Below, one piece after another: positions 34,117-42,698 of a DNA stretch of 64,000 bases. Within the stretch, counting starts at the first letter, position 1, and every line of letters starts with the position of its first letter. Below the pieces are notes generated by a model that saw only the letters and a list, made by a program, of their open reading frames with translations, was not told where the DNA came from and did not search any database. The translations under genes and the position numbers were made by a program. Origin of the DNA: Kaistella faecalis (GTDB lineage Bacteria > Bacteroidota > Bacteroidia > Flavobacteriales > Weeksellaceae); contig NZ_CP078067.1 in the NCBI RefSeq assembly GCF_019195395.1, positions 1,937,783-2,001,782 on the forward strand. Direction: 5' to 3'.

Positions 34117-34194
34117 ATGAAAACTTTTAAAAGAAAATTTGCACTCATGGTGCGGAATTTGAAAAGAAACATTTTTATAGAAAACGTAATTTAA
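34117..34194 (+). other. Possible 25-codon ORF within a short terminator-ended transcript
   Basis: An ATG at 34117 opens a 25-codon frame (MKTFKRKFALMVRNLKRN..., strongly basic) that ends at 34194, just before a strong terminator (34214-34246). The stretch 33968-34232 has no other gene. The basic peptide could be real, or the region may be a small RNA or just the 3' end of the barrel-gene mRNA. I do not recognise the peptide. Confidence 0.3.
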
Positions 34195-34213
34195 TCTGTG
34201 GGGGATTAAATTT

Positions 34214-34246
34214 CAAAAGTCTGAAAGCAATTTCAGACTTTTTTTG
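34214..34246 (+). terminator. Terminator overlapping the menC stop codon
   Basis: AAAGTCTGAAA and TTTCAGACTTT form a perfect stem with a 4-base loop, followed by T's on the plus strand. The convergent menC gene ends inside it (stop at 34233-34235). Confidence 0.85.
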
Positions 34247-35240
34247 TGGAAAGTTGGTCACCCAAAAGTTCCAGCCGTGTTTCAAAATTATTGGTAAACA
34301 GTCCGCCGGTTCCCAAACCCTGAGGGATTTTGGGGTTCTTGGAAAAGGTATATTGAGCAATGGCGTTGAGCCCAATGTTGCTTTCTAGCGCAGAAGTAAT
34401 CCACCAGTCTATTCCCATATTTTCCGTCAGAGAAATCCATTCGTCACTTCCCGAAAAACCGCCAATTAGAGATGGTTTCAAAATAATATACTGTGGGTTT
34501 ATTTTTTCAAGCAGTTCCTGTTTTTTTTGAAGTGTTACAACACCAATCAGTTCTTCGTCTAATGCGATTGCAGTAGGAGTATCTGAACAGAGTTTCTCCA
34601 TTTGTTCCCAATTTCCTGCTTTGATAGGCTGCTCAATGGAATGAATTTCCAACTCATGCAGTTCCAGTAAAACTGTTTTTGCTTCTTCAAAACTGAAACC
34701 GCCATTGGCATCCACCCTGAGTTCAAGCTGACTGGCAGGAAATGTCTCCCGAAGTTTTTTCAGAATCTGTTTTTCAGAATTCCAGTCGGTACCGATTTTC
34801 AGTTTTAAACAGTCGAATCCGAGATTTAATTTTTCCCGAATCTGTTCCTTCATAAAGCCGGAATCGCCCATCCAGATTAAACCGTTTATTTTGATGGATG
34901 ATTTTCCTTCGGTAAAATCACTCGGGAAATATAGATCACCGCCGTGTTTTAAATTCAGAATTGCCTGTTCGTAACCGAACCAAATGGATGGAAAATGGAT
35001 CAGTTCTTCTTTAAGAATTCCGAGATCTGTATTAATGTTTTCGCAAAGCCAGTGCAATTTTTCCTCATATTCAGGCACGTCATCATAACTCAGTCCCCTG
35101 AAAATTCCGCATTCCCCTGTTCCGGTCTGCCCGTTTTCGGTAATTTTCAGGAAATAAGTTTCTTTCGTATTTAAAACACCGCGTGAAGTTCCGCCCGGCC
35201 TTTTAAAGTTGAGAATGTATTTGGAATATGTTGCCTTCAA
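34233..35240 (-). CDS. menC: o-Succinylbenzoate synthase (enolase superfamily)
   Basis: This 335-residue protein has the enolase-superfamily layout. An N-terminal capping domain (YILNFKRPGGTSRGVL) is followed by a barrel with CLKLKIG (catalytic Lys pair, about residue 146), LRVDANGGF (metal Asp, about residues 174-182), IEQPIK, ALDEEL (metal Asp/Glu) and YIILKPSLIGG (Lys on the opposite face). The KxK ... DANG ... DEEL ... LKPS pattern fits OSBS of menaquinone synthesis. A dipeptide epimerase or racemase cannot be fully excluded. No other men genes are nearby. The gene lies 26 bases after fbp on the same strand. Confidence 0.82.
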   Translation of the reverse strand: MKATYSKYILNFKRPGGTSRGVLNTKETYFLKITENGQTGTGECGIFRGLSYDDVPEYEEKLHWLCENINTDLGILKEELIHFPSIWFGYEQAILNLKHGGDLYFPSDFTEGKSSIKINGLIWMGDSGFMKEQIREKLNLGFDCLKLKIGTDWNSEKQILKKLRETFPASQLELRVDANGGFSFEEAKTVLLELHELEIHSIEQPIKAGNWEQMEKLCSDTPTAIALDEELIGVVTLQKKQELLEKINPQYIILKPSLIGGFSGSDEWISLTENMGIDWWITSALESNIGLNAIAQYTFSKNPKIPQGLGTGGLFTNNFETRLELLGDQLSTKKV

Positions 35241-35266
35241 GACAGGTTTAGTAATATATTCTATAA

Positions 35267-36280
35267 TTATTCTGCGGCCGCTTTCATAAATTCTTCCGCT
35301 TTTTCAACCATTTTATAGCTTCCGCAGAAAAACGGAACGCGCTGGTGTAGTTCGGTAGGTTCAATTTCCAGGATTCGCTGGAATCCGTTGGTGCATTTTC
35401 CACCTGCCTGCTCCGCCAATAGTGCCATAGGATTGCATTCGTAAAGAAGTCTCAACTTTCCGTTCGGAGAATGTGCGGTTGATGGATAAATGTAAATTCC
35501 GCCTTTAATCATGTTTCGGTGAAAATCCGATACCAGACTTCCGATGTAGCGGGAAGTGTAAGGTCTGTCTTCCTCCTCGCGCTGGCAGTATTTGATGTAA
35601 TTTTTAACGCCCTGAGGAAATTTGATATAGTTTCCCTCGTTGATTGAGTAGATTTTTCCTGTTTCAGGGAATTTCATACAAGGGTGAGAAAGGTAATACG
35701 TTCCCAAACTCGGGTCAAGGGTAAATCCGTTGACACCATTTCCGGTCGTGTATACAATCATTGTTGACGAACCGTAAACTACATATCCCGCGGCCGCCTG
35801 ATTGACGCCCTTCTGTAAAAAATCTTCTAAACTCACCGGCGTTCCAGGTTCCGTAACCCTTCTGTAAATCGAAAAAATGGTTCCCACAGAAACATTCACG
35901 TCGATATTTGAGGATCCGTCTAAAGGGTCAATCAAAACAACATATTTACTCAGGTGTGCATTGGAACTGGCTTTTATTTCAATGAAATCATCGCTTTCTT
36001 CTGAGGCAATTCCGCAAACAACCTCTCTTTGGGAAAGGGCTTCAATAAAGATTTCGTTGGCCAGAACGTCCAGTTTCTGCTGTTCTTCTCCCTGGATATT
36101 TTCGTTACCAGCTTTGCCGATGATGTTGGCAATTCCTGCCTTGTTTACTTCGCGGTTTACTACTTTTGATGCTAAGCGTATTGCACTTAAAAGCCGGGAT
36201 AGTTCCCCTGTGGAGTACAGAAAGTCTTCCTGTTTGTCAATGATGAATTCGCCGAGGGTTTGAAAATTTTTTTCTGACAT
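35267..36280 (-). CDS. fbp: Fructose-1,6-bisphosphatase class I
   Basis: This 337-residue protein carries the class I signature [22 protein letters not shown] (about residues 117-138). EESDDF supplies a metal Glu, and the sugar-binding region includes [13 protein letters not shown] and GGIYIYPST. The ATG at 36280 ([12 protein letters not shown]) matches the family start, and an upstream in-frame codon at 36328 would add 16 unlikely residues. It performs the committed gluconeogenic step. menC follows on the same strand. The stretch 36281-36508 is a divergent intergenic region shared with aspartate kinase. Confidence 0.95.
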   Translation of the reverse strand: MSEKNFQTLGEFIIDKQEDFLYSTGELSRLLSAIRLASKVVNREVNKAGIANIIGKAGNENIQGEEQQKLDVLANEIFIEALSQREVVCGIASEESDDFIEIKASSNAHLSKYVVLIDPLDGSSNIDVNVSVGTIFSIYRRVTEPGTPVSLEDFLQKGVNQAAAGYVVYGSSTMIVYTTGNGVNGFTLDPSLGTYYLSHPCMKFPETGKIYSINEGNYIKFPQGVKNYIKYCQREEEDRPYTSRYIGSLVSDFHRNMIKGGIYIYPSTAHSPNGKLRLLYECNPMALLAEQAGGKCTNGFQRILEIEPTELHQRVPFFCGSYKMVEKAEEFMKAAAE

Positions 36281-36433
36281 TTTTACTTTATTGATATTTA
36301 CAAATTTCGTAAAATTCTTTGAATTCACCGCTTTTAAATGTGAATTAATATGGGTATTCTGTAATCTTATTTTTAAAGTTGGGAAGGGATTTAAGCTTCG
36401 GCGAACCCGTTTTTTTATGTCGCTCTAAATTAA

Positions 36434-36441
36434 TAATTTTG
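36434..36441 (+). promoter_or_regulatory. Probable -7 box for aspartate kinase
   Basis: TAATTTTG matches TAnnTTTG and would give a leader of about 60 bases before the ATG at 36509. No TTG -33 is seen at the normal distance. Confidence 0.4.
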
Positions 36442-36508
36442 TCGGCGGATATTTTCTGTTGTAAAATATTGCCGTTACTGATATAATATATTGATATATA
36501 AGATTTAA

Positions 36509-37747
36509 ATGAAAGTTTTCAAGTTTGGAGGGGCGTCGGTTAAAGATGCCGAAGGAGTGAAAAATGTTGCACTTGTTTTGGAATCTCAGGGTTTCGAAAA
36601 ATGTCTGCTTGTAGTGTCAGCCATGGGAAAAACAACAAATGCACTTGAAAAGGTGGTTGAAAACTATTTTGCAAAGGAAAATTATCACGCAGAAATAGAG
36701 AAAGTAAAGCAGAATCATTTGGAAATCTCTAATGGGCTTTTTCAGGAAAATCATCCCGTATTTTCTGAAATTTCTTTGTTTTTTGACGATATTGAGTCTT
36801 TTTTAAGAAGAAATAAATCACCCAATTATAATTTTGTTTATGATCAGGTGGTAAGTTGCGGCGAGATGATCTCTTCCAAAATCCTTAGCGAGTATCTGAA
36901 TGACATTCAGTTTAAAAATACCTGGCTGGACTCGCGTGATTACCTAAAAACCGATAGCAATTACCGCGAAGGGAATATCGACTGGGAAGAAACGCAGAAA
37001 AATATTTCAGCTTTGGATCACGGAATTTCGTATGTAACCCAAGGTTTCATAGGTTCTGAAAGCAATAATTTCACGGTGACACTGGGTAGGGAAGGTTCCG
37101 ATTATTCTGCGGCCGTTTTTGCATATTGCATGAATGCGGAAGCGATGACCATCTGGAAAGACGTTCCCGGAGTGATGACGGGCGATCCCCGAAAATTCGA
37201 TAATGTGTCGCTTCTCTCGAATATTTCTTACGAAGAGGCTATTGAAATGGCGTATTACGGTGCATCAGTCATTCACCCTAAAACCCTGCAGCCGCTTCAG
37301 CAGAAGAATATTCCGTTTTATGTAAAATCCTTTTTGGAACCTCAAAAACCCGGAACTAAAGTAGGGAACACAGATAAAAACCGTTTCGAGGAATCTTATA
37401 TTCTTAAAGAAAACCAGCATTTAATGCGCATCGCGACGCGAGATTTTTCCTTTATTGCCGAGGAACATCTAAGTCAGATCTTCGCGTTTCTTGCAAAATT
37501 TAAGATCAAGATTTCTCTTATGCAGAATTCAGCAATCTCGCTTGCGCTTTGTCTGGAGGATAAATACAACAATATTGATGAACTGAATAAAGAGTTGCAT
37601 GTTATCTTCGACACCGAAATGGTGAAAAATGTTTCGCTTTTTACCGTAAGAAATGCTAATTTAGAAGACCTGAATAAATTCTACGAGAATAAGAATATTC
37701 TCCTGGAACAGATTTCTAAAAAAACGATACAAGTTGTAACTAACTAA
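36509..37747 (+). CDS. Aspartate kinase (monofunctional)
   Basis: This 412-residue protein has the amino-acid kinase domain. KVFKFGGASVKDAEGVKN opens it, VVSCGEMISSKI follows around residue 115, VTLGREGSDYSAAVFAYCM (about residues 190-208) is the nucleotide and substrate region, and IWKDVPGVMTGDPR (about residues 212-225) is diagnostic. The C-terminal 110 residues resemble an ACT regulatory region (HLMRIATRDFSF). There is no homoserine dehydrogenase domain. It phosphorylates aspartate for Lys, Thr, Met and diaminopimelate synthesis. Confidence 0.92.
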   Translation: MKVFKFGGASVKDAEGVKNVALVLESQGFEKCLLVVSAMGKTTNALEKVVENYFAKENYHAEIEKVKQNHLEISNGLFQENHPVFSEISLFFDDIESFLRRNKSPNYNFVYDQVVSCGEMISSKILSEYLNDIQFKNTWLDSRDYLKTDSNYREGNIDWEETQKNISALDHGISYVTQGFIGSESNNFTVTLGREGSDYSAAVFAYCMNAEAMTIWKDVPGVMTGDPRKFDNVSLLSNISYEEAIEMAYYGASVIHPKTLQPLQQKNIPFYVKSFLEPQKPGTKVGNTDKNRFEESYILKENQHLMRIATRDFSFIAEEHLSQIFAFLAKFKIKISLMQNSAISLALCLEDKYNNIDELNKELHVIFDTEMVKNVSLFTVRNANLEDLNKFYENKNILLEQISKKTIQVVTN

Positions 37748-37753
37748 TAACCA

Positions 37754-39592
37754 ATGAGTCTTATTTCAAGGAGTGATTTAATTAAAGTTTCGGGTTTGGG
37801 GCGTATCGGGTTTCTGAAAAATCCTGTCGCTTCTGCTATCATGAATCTTACCAAGATTAATGAGGTAAACAAACTCTACGACGTTCTGAAAGATAAAAGC
37901 GGGAAAGATTTTTTCGATTCTTTCGTCCGGGAAAGAGATCTGAAGTATATTGTCTTCGAAGAAGATCTTGCTAAAATCCCGAAAACCGGTCCTTTTATCT
38001 TGGTTTCAAATCATCCGCTAGGTGCGATCGACGGGATTTTGATGGCTAAAATCCTAACCGAAATTCGTCCGGATTTTAAAATCATGGGGAACTTTCTGCT
38101 TGAAAAGATTAAGCCCATGGAACCTTTTGTAATCCCTGTGAATCCTTTTGAAACCCGAAAGTATGTCAGAAACAGCGCCACGGGAATGCGCGAAACTTTG
38201 AAGCATCTTGAGAATGGCGGCTGTGTCGGGATTTTTCCTGCCGGCGAAGTATCTAACAGAAATAACGATTTCAGCGAAATACGCGATAAAACCTGGGAAA
38301 AGCCTGCACTCAAGCTTATTAAAATGGCCAAAGTTCCGGTGGTTCCTATGTATTTTCATGCAAAAAACAGCAGACTGTTTTATCAGCTGGCCAAAATGCA
38401 TCCTGATCTGCAGACATTGCTGCTCCCCGCGGAAATGATGCATAAAAGAGAAAAACCTATCCGCATCAGGATTGGAAAACCGGTTTCTGTAAAGGTTTTG
38501 GAAGATCATGATTCGGTGGAAGAAATGGGCGAGTTTCTGCAGAAGAAGATTTATATGCTGAAATCTTATTATGAAAAAAGAAAATCTATTGCAGAACAGC
38601 TGAAACTTCCTAATCTTAAACTTAACTTCCCGCTGACCAAAGAAGAAAATGTGGTGCAGAACATCATCGATGAAACACCGCAGGCAGACTTGGAAAACGA
38701 AATAGCAGAACTTCACAGGAAAGAAAAAATGCTCTTCCGAAATGTCAGCTACGAAGTGTTTTTCTGTACCTATTCAGAAATTCCTTTTATCATGCGTGAA
38801 ATCGGCAGACAGCGCGAGCTTACCTTCCGAAAAATCGGTGAAGGCAGTAACCTGCCCTTTGATCTTGATCATTATGATGAACATTATCACCATCTTTTTC
38901 TCTGGGATAACGCGGCGAAAAAGTTAGTGGGCGCTTACCGGATGGCATTGGGCTGCGAAGTCATGAAAAAGCACGGCCTGGAAGGTTTTTACACGAGTTC
39001 ACTTTTCGAATTTGATCCTGAATTAAGGCCCTTTTTCAGGAAAGTAATCGAAATGGGACGTGCCTATATTTCCACGGAATACCAACAGAAACCATTGCCG
39101 CTTTTCCTTTTGTGGAGAGGAATTGTACATGTTTGTCTTAGAAATCCGGAACATAAATTCCTTATGGGAGGTGTAAGTATTTCCGATAAATTCTCTGAAT
39201 TTTCGAAATCGCTGATGATTGAGTTTATGCGTTCGCACTACTACGATTCTGCGGTTGCGCAGTATATTCACCCGAAAAAGGAGTTCAAGGTAAAACTGAA
39301 AGACCGCGATAAACACCTGTTTTTTGATGAGGTAGAATCTGATCTCAACAAACTCGACAAAATCATCGACGATCTTGAACCCGAAATGCGTTTGCCTGTC
39401 CTTATTAAAAAATACATCAAGCAGAATGCAAAAGTCATCTCGTTCAACGTGGATCCAAGTTTTAATGATGCTATTGACGGCCTCATGTACATCCGGATTA
39501 GTGAACTTCCCGAGAGTACGATTAAGCCTGTACTGGAGGAAATGAGTGAGCAGATACAGCGTGAAGAAAATAATTCAGCTGAGAATCAGTAA
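37754..39592 (+). CDS. OlsF-like bifunctional acyltransferase (PlsC domain + GNAT-like N-acyltransferase domain)
   Basis: This 612-residue fusion has a PlsC-type lysophospholipid acyltransferase domain in the N-terminal half: FILVSNHPLGAIDGILM is the HX4D box with NHPLGAID (about residues 80-96), and FPAGEVSNR is block III (about residues 157-165). The C-terminal half (about residues 310-520) resembles OlsB/hemolysin-type N-acyltransferases: REIGRQRELTFRKIGEG, YDEHYHHLFLWDNAAKKLVGAYR and IEMGRAYIS. OlsF of Serratia and flavobacteria has this fusion and makes ornithine lipids. In Bacteroidota the product may instead be glycine- or serine-based aminolipid. It follows aspartate kinase by 6 bases. 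Confidence 0.85.
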   Translation: MSLISRSDLIKVSGLGRIGFLKNPVASAIMNLTKINEVNKLYDVLKDKSGKDFFDSFVRERDLKYIVFEEDLAKIPKTGPFILVSNHPLGAIDGILMAKILTEIRPDFKIMGNFLLEKIKPMEPFVIPVNPFETRKYVRNSATGMRETLKHLENGGCVGIFPAGEVSNRNNDFSEIRDKTWEKPALKLIKMAKVPVVPMYFHAKNSRLFYQLAKMHPDLQTLLLPAEMMHKREKPIRIRIGKPVSVKVLEDHDSVEEMGEFLQKKIYMLKSYYEKRKSIAEQLKLPNLKLNFPLTKEENVVQNIIDETPQADLENEIAELHRKEKMLFRNVSYEVFFCTYSEIPFIMREIGRQRELTFRKIGEGSNLPFDLDHYDEHYHHLFLWDNAAKKLVGAYRMALGCEVMKKHGLEGFYTSSLFEFDPELRPFFRKVIEMGRAYISTEYQQKPLPLFLLWRGIVHVCLRNPEHKFLMGGVSISDKFSEFSKSLMIEFMRSHYYDSAVAQYIHPKKEFKVKLKDRDKHLFFDEVESDLNKLDKIIDDLEPEMRLPVLIKKYIKQNAKVISFNVDPSFNDAIDGLMYIRISELPESTIKPVLEEMSEQIQREENNSAENQ

Positions 39593-39628
39593 ATTTAGGC
39601 TTTGGTGCAATATTTTTCATAAAATCAT

Positions 39629-39659
39629 TTGCATCGTAAGGGAAAAGATTATACTTTTG
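39629..39659 (+). promoter_or_regulatory. Promoter of tRNA-Phe
   Basis: TTG at 39629-39631 and TACTTTTG at 39652-39659 are separated by 20 bases. The tRNA begins 19 bases after the -7 box. Confidence 0.7.
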
Positions 39660-39678
39660 CACCACTCAATAACGGAAC

Positions 39679-39751
39679 GGTTTCTTAGCTCAGTTGGTAG
39701 AGCAATGGATTGAAAATCCATGTGTCCCTGGTTCGATTCCTGGAGAAACCA
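39679..39751 (+). tRNA. tRNA-Phe (anticodon GAA)
   Basis: This is a 73-base cloverleaf. The acceptor stem is GGTTTCT/AGAAACC, and the D-arm contains AGCTCAGTTGGTAGAGC. The anticodon stem ATGGA/TCCAT encloses the loop TTGAAAA (anticodon GAA), and the T-arm CCTGG TTCGATT CCTGG is perfect. The discriminator base is A, and CCA is not encoded. It is the only RNA gene seen in the window. Confidence 0.97.
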
Positions 39752-39752
39752 C

Positions 39753-39779
39753 AAAACGCCCTTTTTTAAGGGCGTTTTT
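39753..39779. terminator. Terminator between tRNA-Phe and mutS2
   Basis: AAACGCCCTT and AAGGGCGTTT form a perfect stem with a T-rich loop and tail, directly after the tRNA. The tract on the opposite strand is A/T rich as well, so it may also serve mutS2. Confidence 0.85.
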
Positions 39780-39798
39780 CTTTATACATTGCTCTGGT

Positions 39799-41949
39799 TT
39801 AAATCCGCTCCAGTTCTTCCGCCGAAATCTGGGTTTTAAACATGCCGTAGTTTACCGTCACTTTCTGGTTTTTGTCGATTTTTTCGATGGTTCCAACGCT
39901 CGTACTGCCGGAAATGCGCACCCGCTGACCTACTTTCAGCCACACCGCACGTTCCTTCACTCTTTTATCTTCAAGCTTTTCGTTGGTTTCGGCAATCTTC
40001 TCCTGAACGTCGACTTTTTTCAGCTGTTGGGTGATCTTGCGTTTTACGACCTGAAGTTTCTTCGTTTCATCTTTGTCCGAGCCCAGTTTCCTGAATTTTT
40101 CCTGCTCCAGGATCTTCACGAAATCTTTCACCACATCCTTGCGCGATTTTCCTTTTACATAGGAATCAATAAAACCTTCGATCTTATTCCCGAACTGCAG
40201 TTTACGGTGCTCTTCTTCATACAGTTTCTGGAAATTGAAAAGTTTCTGCTGAAGCTGCTCATTCAGTTTTTCGAGGTTTTCTTTTTTATTCTGGGTCGAT
40301 TCTTTCTGTTCTGTAAGATTAGTTTTGAGCTTTTCAACTTCAAATTTTTCCTGTTGAAGTTTTACGATGGTTTTATCGAGGTTTACGATATCGTCCTCCA
40401 CCTTTTTCTTAGCAGAATTAATGATGAAAGCCGGAATCTTGTTTTTCTGCGCGACTTCAAATGTGAAAGAACTTCCGGCCTGTCCGACTTCCAGTTTATA
40501 AAGTGGTTCCAGGGAATGCTCATCGAAAAGCATCGCGGCATTCTGCGCGTTCGGAAGCTGCTCGATCACCAGTTTGATGTTGGTGTAATGCGTCGTAATA
40601 ATGGCAAAACTTTTCTTTTTATAAAAAAATTCAAGGAAACTTTCTGCCAAAGCGCCACCCAATTCAGGATCGGAGCCGGTACCAAACTCGTCAATCAGCA
40701 ATAGGGTGTTCTCGTCAGATTCACGAATGATAGCAGACATTTTCTTCAGACGCGACGAGTAGGTGGAAAGATGATTTTCGATAGACTGGTTGTCGCCGAT
40801 ATCAGTCATAATGCTTCCGAAGAAAAACATTTCGGATTTCGGATGTACGGGCACCAGAATTCCGCTTTGAATCATCAGTTGCAGCAATCCTACCGTTTTC
40901 AGTGTGATGGATTTTCCACCCGCGTTCGGGCCTGAAATACAAAGGATGCGGTTGTGTTCGGTTAAGGTAAAAGTCTGGGGGAAAATCTGTTTTTTCTCTT
41001 CGCGGTTTCGCAACAATAGTAAGGGATGATATGCATTTACCAGACGAAGCGTTTTGTGACGGTTTATTTTGGGTAAAATACCTCCGATGTTTTCAGCAAA
41101 TTTGGCTTTCGCGCGGGTTAAGTCTAGGTCGAATATGTAGGTTTGATAATCTGAAAGCAGTTCATTGAATTCCGCAATTTCTGCAGTGAGTTTTCTTAAA
41201 ATTTTATCAACTTCTTTCTTCTCCTCCTCAATATCTTCGCGGAGTTTGAACTGATGTTTCACGACAGATTCGGGCTGGATGTAGGTAATCGATCCGGTTT
41301 TTGATAAGCCTAAAACTCTGCCCGGAACCCTTTTCTTATAACCGGATTTCACTGCAAGAACCCTCTGGTCGTCAATAATGCTTTCACGGATATCATCCAG
41401 AAAATCGGTGGCAGAAAGTGCGGTTAAAGTGCGGTTGAAGTTTTCCTGAATGGCTTTTCGGGCGTGCTGAATAGCGGATCTTAAAGTTTTCAAAATAGGA
41501 GAGGCTTCACTTTTAACTTCACCGAAACGGTTGAAAACCTTGTCGATCTTGTCGATGATTTCTTTCCGGTATTCCAAGCTGCTGATATCGCTGTTCAGAT
41601 TAAGAAACAAGTCGCCGTACACCGGGAAAAATTTCTGAAGCCTGCCGATTTGCTCTGTCAGACTTTTTATTCTGATGAAGGCTGCGTTTTCTAACCTGAA
41701 ATTTTCAATAACCATCAACTTCAGTTCTTCCTCAATATCTTCGTATTCATTGAAGGGAATCGCATTATCGCTCTCGAAACTTGATAGGAATTCGGCAACC
41801 TTTTTTAATGAAAGTTCTGCCTCATCAATGGAAAAAGGCGTGAGCTGTGTGATTTTATATGCGGTTTTCGGGGAATACGCAAACGGAGCGATTTCCGCGA
41901 GTAATTCGGGAAATTCCAGTTCTTCTAATTGGTCTTTAGTAATATGCAC
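39799..41949 (-). CDS. mutS2: MutS2-family ATPase without Smr nuclease domain
   Basis: This 716-residue protein has the MutS2 core/lever and clamp regions (about residues 1-310). The ATPase has Walker A ISGPNAGGKSITLKTVG (about residues 325-341), IGDNQSIENHLSTYSSR, Walker B LLLIDEFGTGSDP (about 405-417) and ITTHYTNIK. A long coiled coil (about 500-590) and a C-terminal KOW-like piece (VGQRVRISGSTSVGTIEKIDK) follow. The Smr endonuclease domain that ends most MutS2 proteins is absent. The start is a GTG at 41949, 4 bases after a TAAATTTG box. The role may be ribosome-collision rescue or anti-recombination. Confidence 0.9.
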   Translation of the reverse strand: MHITKDQLEELEFPELLAEIAPFAYSPKTAYKITQLTPFSIDEAELSLKKVAEFLSSFESDNAIPFNEYEDIEEELKLMVIENFRLENAAFIRIKSLTEQIGRLQKFFPVYGDLFLNLNSDISSLEYRKEIIDKIDKVFNRFGEVKSEASPILKTLRSAIQHARKAIQENFNRTLTALSATDFLDDIRESIIDDQRVLAVKSGYKKRVPGRVLGLSKTGSITYIQPESVVKHQFKLREDIEEEKKEVDKILRKLTAEIAEFNELLSDYQTYIFDLDLTRAKAKFAENIGGILPKINRHKTLRLVNAYHPLLLLRNREEKKQIFPQTFTLTEHNRILCISGPNAGGKSITLKTVGLLQLMIQSGILVPVHPKSEMFFFGSIMTDIGDNQSIENHLSTYSSRLKKMSAIIRESDENTLLLIDEFGTGSDPELGGALAESFLEFFYKKKSFAIITTHYTNIKLVIEQLPNAQNAAMLFDEHSLEPLYKLEVGQAGSSFTFEVAQKNKIPAFIINSAKKKVEDDIVNLDKTIVKLQQEKFEVEKLKTNLTEQKESTQNKKENLEKLNEQLQQKLFNFQKLYEEEHRKLQFGNKIEGFIDSYVKGKSRKDVVKDFVKILEQEKFRKLGSDKDETKKLQVVKRKITQQLKKVDVQEKIAETNEKLEDKRVKERAVWLKVGQRVRISGSTSVGTIEKIDKNQKVTVNYGMFKTQISAEELERI

Positions 41950-41953
41950 GGAG

Positions 41954-41982
41954 CAAATTTAATGAGATTTTTGGGAAAGCAA
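41954..41982 (-). promoter_or_regulatory. Promoter of mutS2 (TTG, N18, TAAATTTG)
   Basis: On the minus strand, TTG at 41982-41980 and TAAATTTG at 41961-41954 are 18 bases apart. The GTG start follows the box by 4 bases. The -33 part lies within the ung promoter on the other strand. Confidence 0.75.
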
Positions 41983-41998
41983 TATTTATTTATATTTG
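41971..41998 (+). promoter_or_regulatory. Promoter of ung (TTG, N17, TATATTTG)
   Basis: TTG at 41971-41973 and TATATTTG at 41991-41998 are 17 bases apart. The leader to the ATG at 42057 is about 54 bases. It overlaps the divergent mutS2 promoter by 12 bases. Confidence 0.75.
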
Positions 41999-42056
41999 AA
42001 GTCTAAATTGTAAATCCCATCACCCAACACCCGACAACAACCCTCACTCATAAGAC

Positions 42057-42698
42057 ATGACCTGGACCGAAATTCTTTCCCCGATTAAAAACACCGAATA
42101 TTTTGAACATCTTTGGCAAAAAGTGAAAGAAGAATATGCCGCAGGGAAGTGTTTTCCTCCTAAAGGTCAGATTTTTCGGGCACTGGAACTTACGCCTTTC
42201 GATGAGGTAAAAGTGGTGATCATCGGTCAGGATCCGTATCACAATGATTTTCAGGCTAATGGGCTGTGTTTTTCTGTTTCTGAAAGTGTGACGGCACCGC
42301 CTTCACTCAAAAATATTTTCACCGAACTGAAAGATGATCTGGGAATTGAGAGAAGCAAAAAAGAGCTCGACGATTGGGCGAAACAGGGTGTTTTGTTATT
42401 GAATGCCACACTTTCGGTGAGAGCGCATTCGCCTAACTCGCACAAAGATTTGGGTTGGGAAAAATTCACCAATTTCATTATCAAAGCGATTTCCGATCAA
42501 AAAGAAAATGTGGTTTTTGTCCTCTGGGGCGCTTTTGCTCAAAAAAAAGAGGAATTTATCGATTCCTCTAAACATTTTATTATCAAATCTGCTCATCCAT
42601 CGCCGTTTTCAGTGTATCGCGGATTTTACGGAAGTAAGCCTTTTTCTAAAATTAACAGTTATCTGGAATCGAAAAATTCAGAAATTATTTCGTGGTAG
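42057..42698 (+). CDS. ung: Uracil-DNA glycosylase
   Basis: This 213-residue family 1 UDG has GQDPYHNDFQANGLCFSV (about residues 60-77, the water-activating Asp), LLLNATLSVRA (uracil-binding Asn), VFVLWGAFAQKK and HPSPFSVYRGF (about residues 179-189, catalytic His and DNA-intercalation loop). It removes uracil from DNA. Its 3' end overlaps the convergent lipoprotein gene by 14 bases. Confidence 0.95.
   Translation: MTWTEILSPIKNTEYFEHLWQKVKEEYAAGKCFPPKGQIFRALELTPFDEVKVVIIGQDPYHNDFQANGLCFSVSESVTAPPSLKNIFTELKDDLGIERSKKELDDWAKQGVLLLNATLSVRAHSPNSHKDLGWEKFTNFIIKAISDQKENVVFVLWGAFAQKKEEFIDSSKHFIIKSAHPSPFSVYRGFYGSKPFSKINSYLESKNSEIISW

Noticed and set aside
38054-38716. 220-codon minus-strand frame within the OlsF-like gene
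   Set aside because: It is antisense to a clear acyltransferase with intact motifs, and its composition (Phe-, His- and Arg-rich) is typical of a reverse-frame shadow.
39694-40704. 336-codon plus-strand open frame starting in tRNA-Phe
   Set aside because: It lies antisense to mutS2, starts inside the tRNA, is unusually rich in Phe and Leu, and has no family features. It is a shadow of the coding strand.
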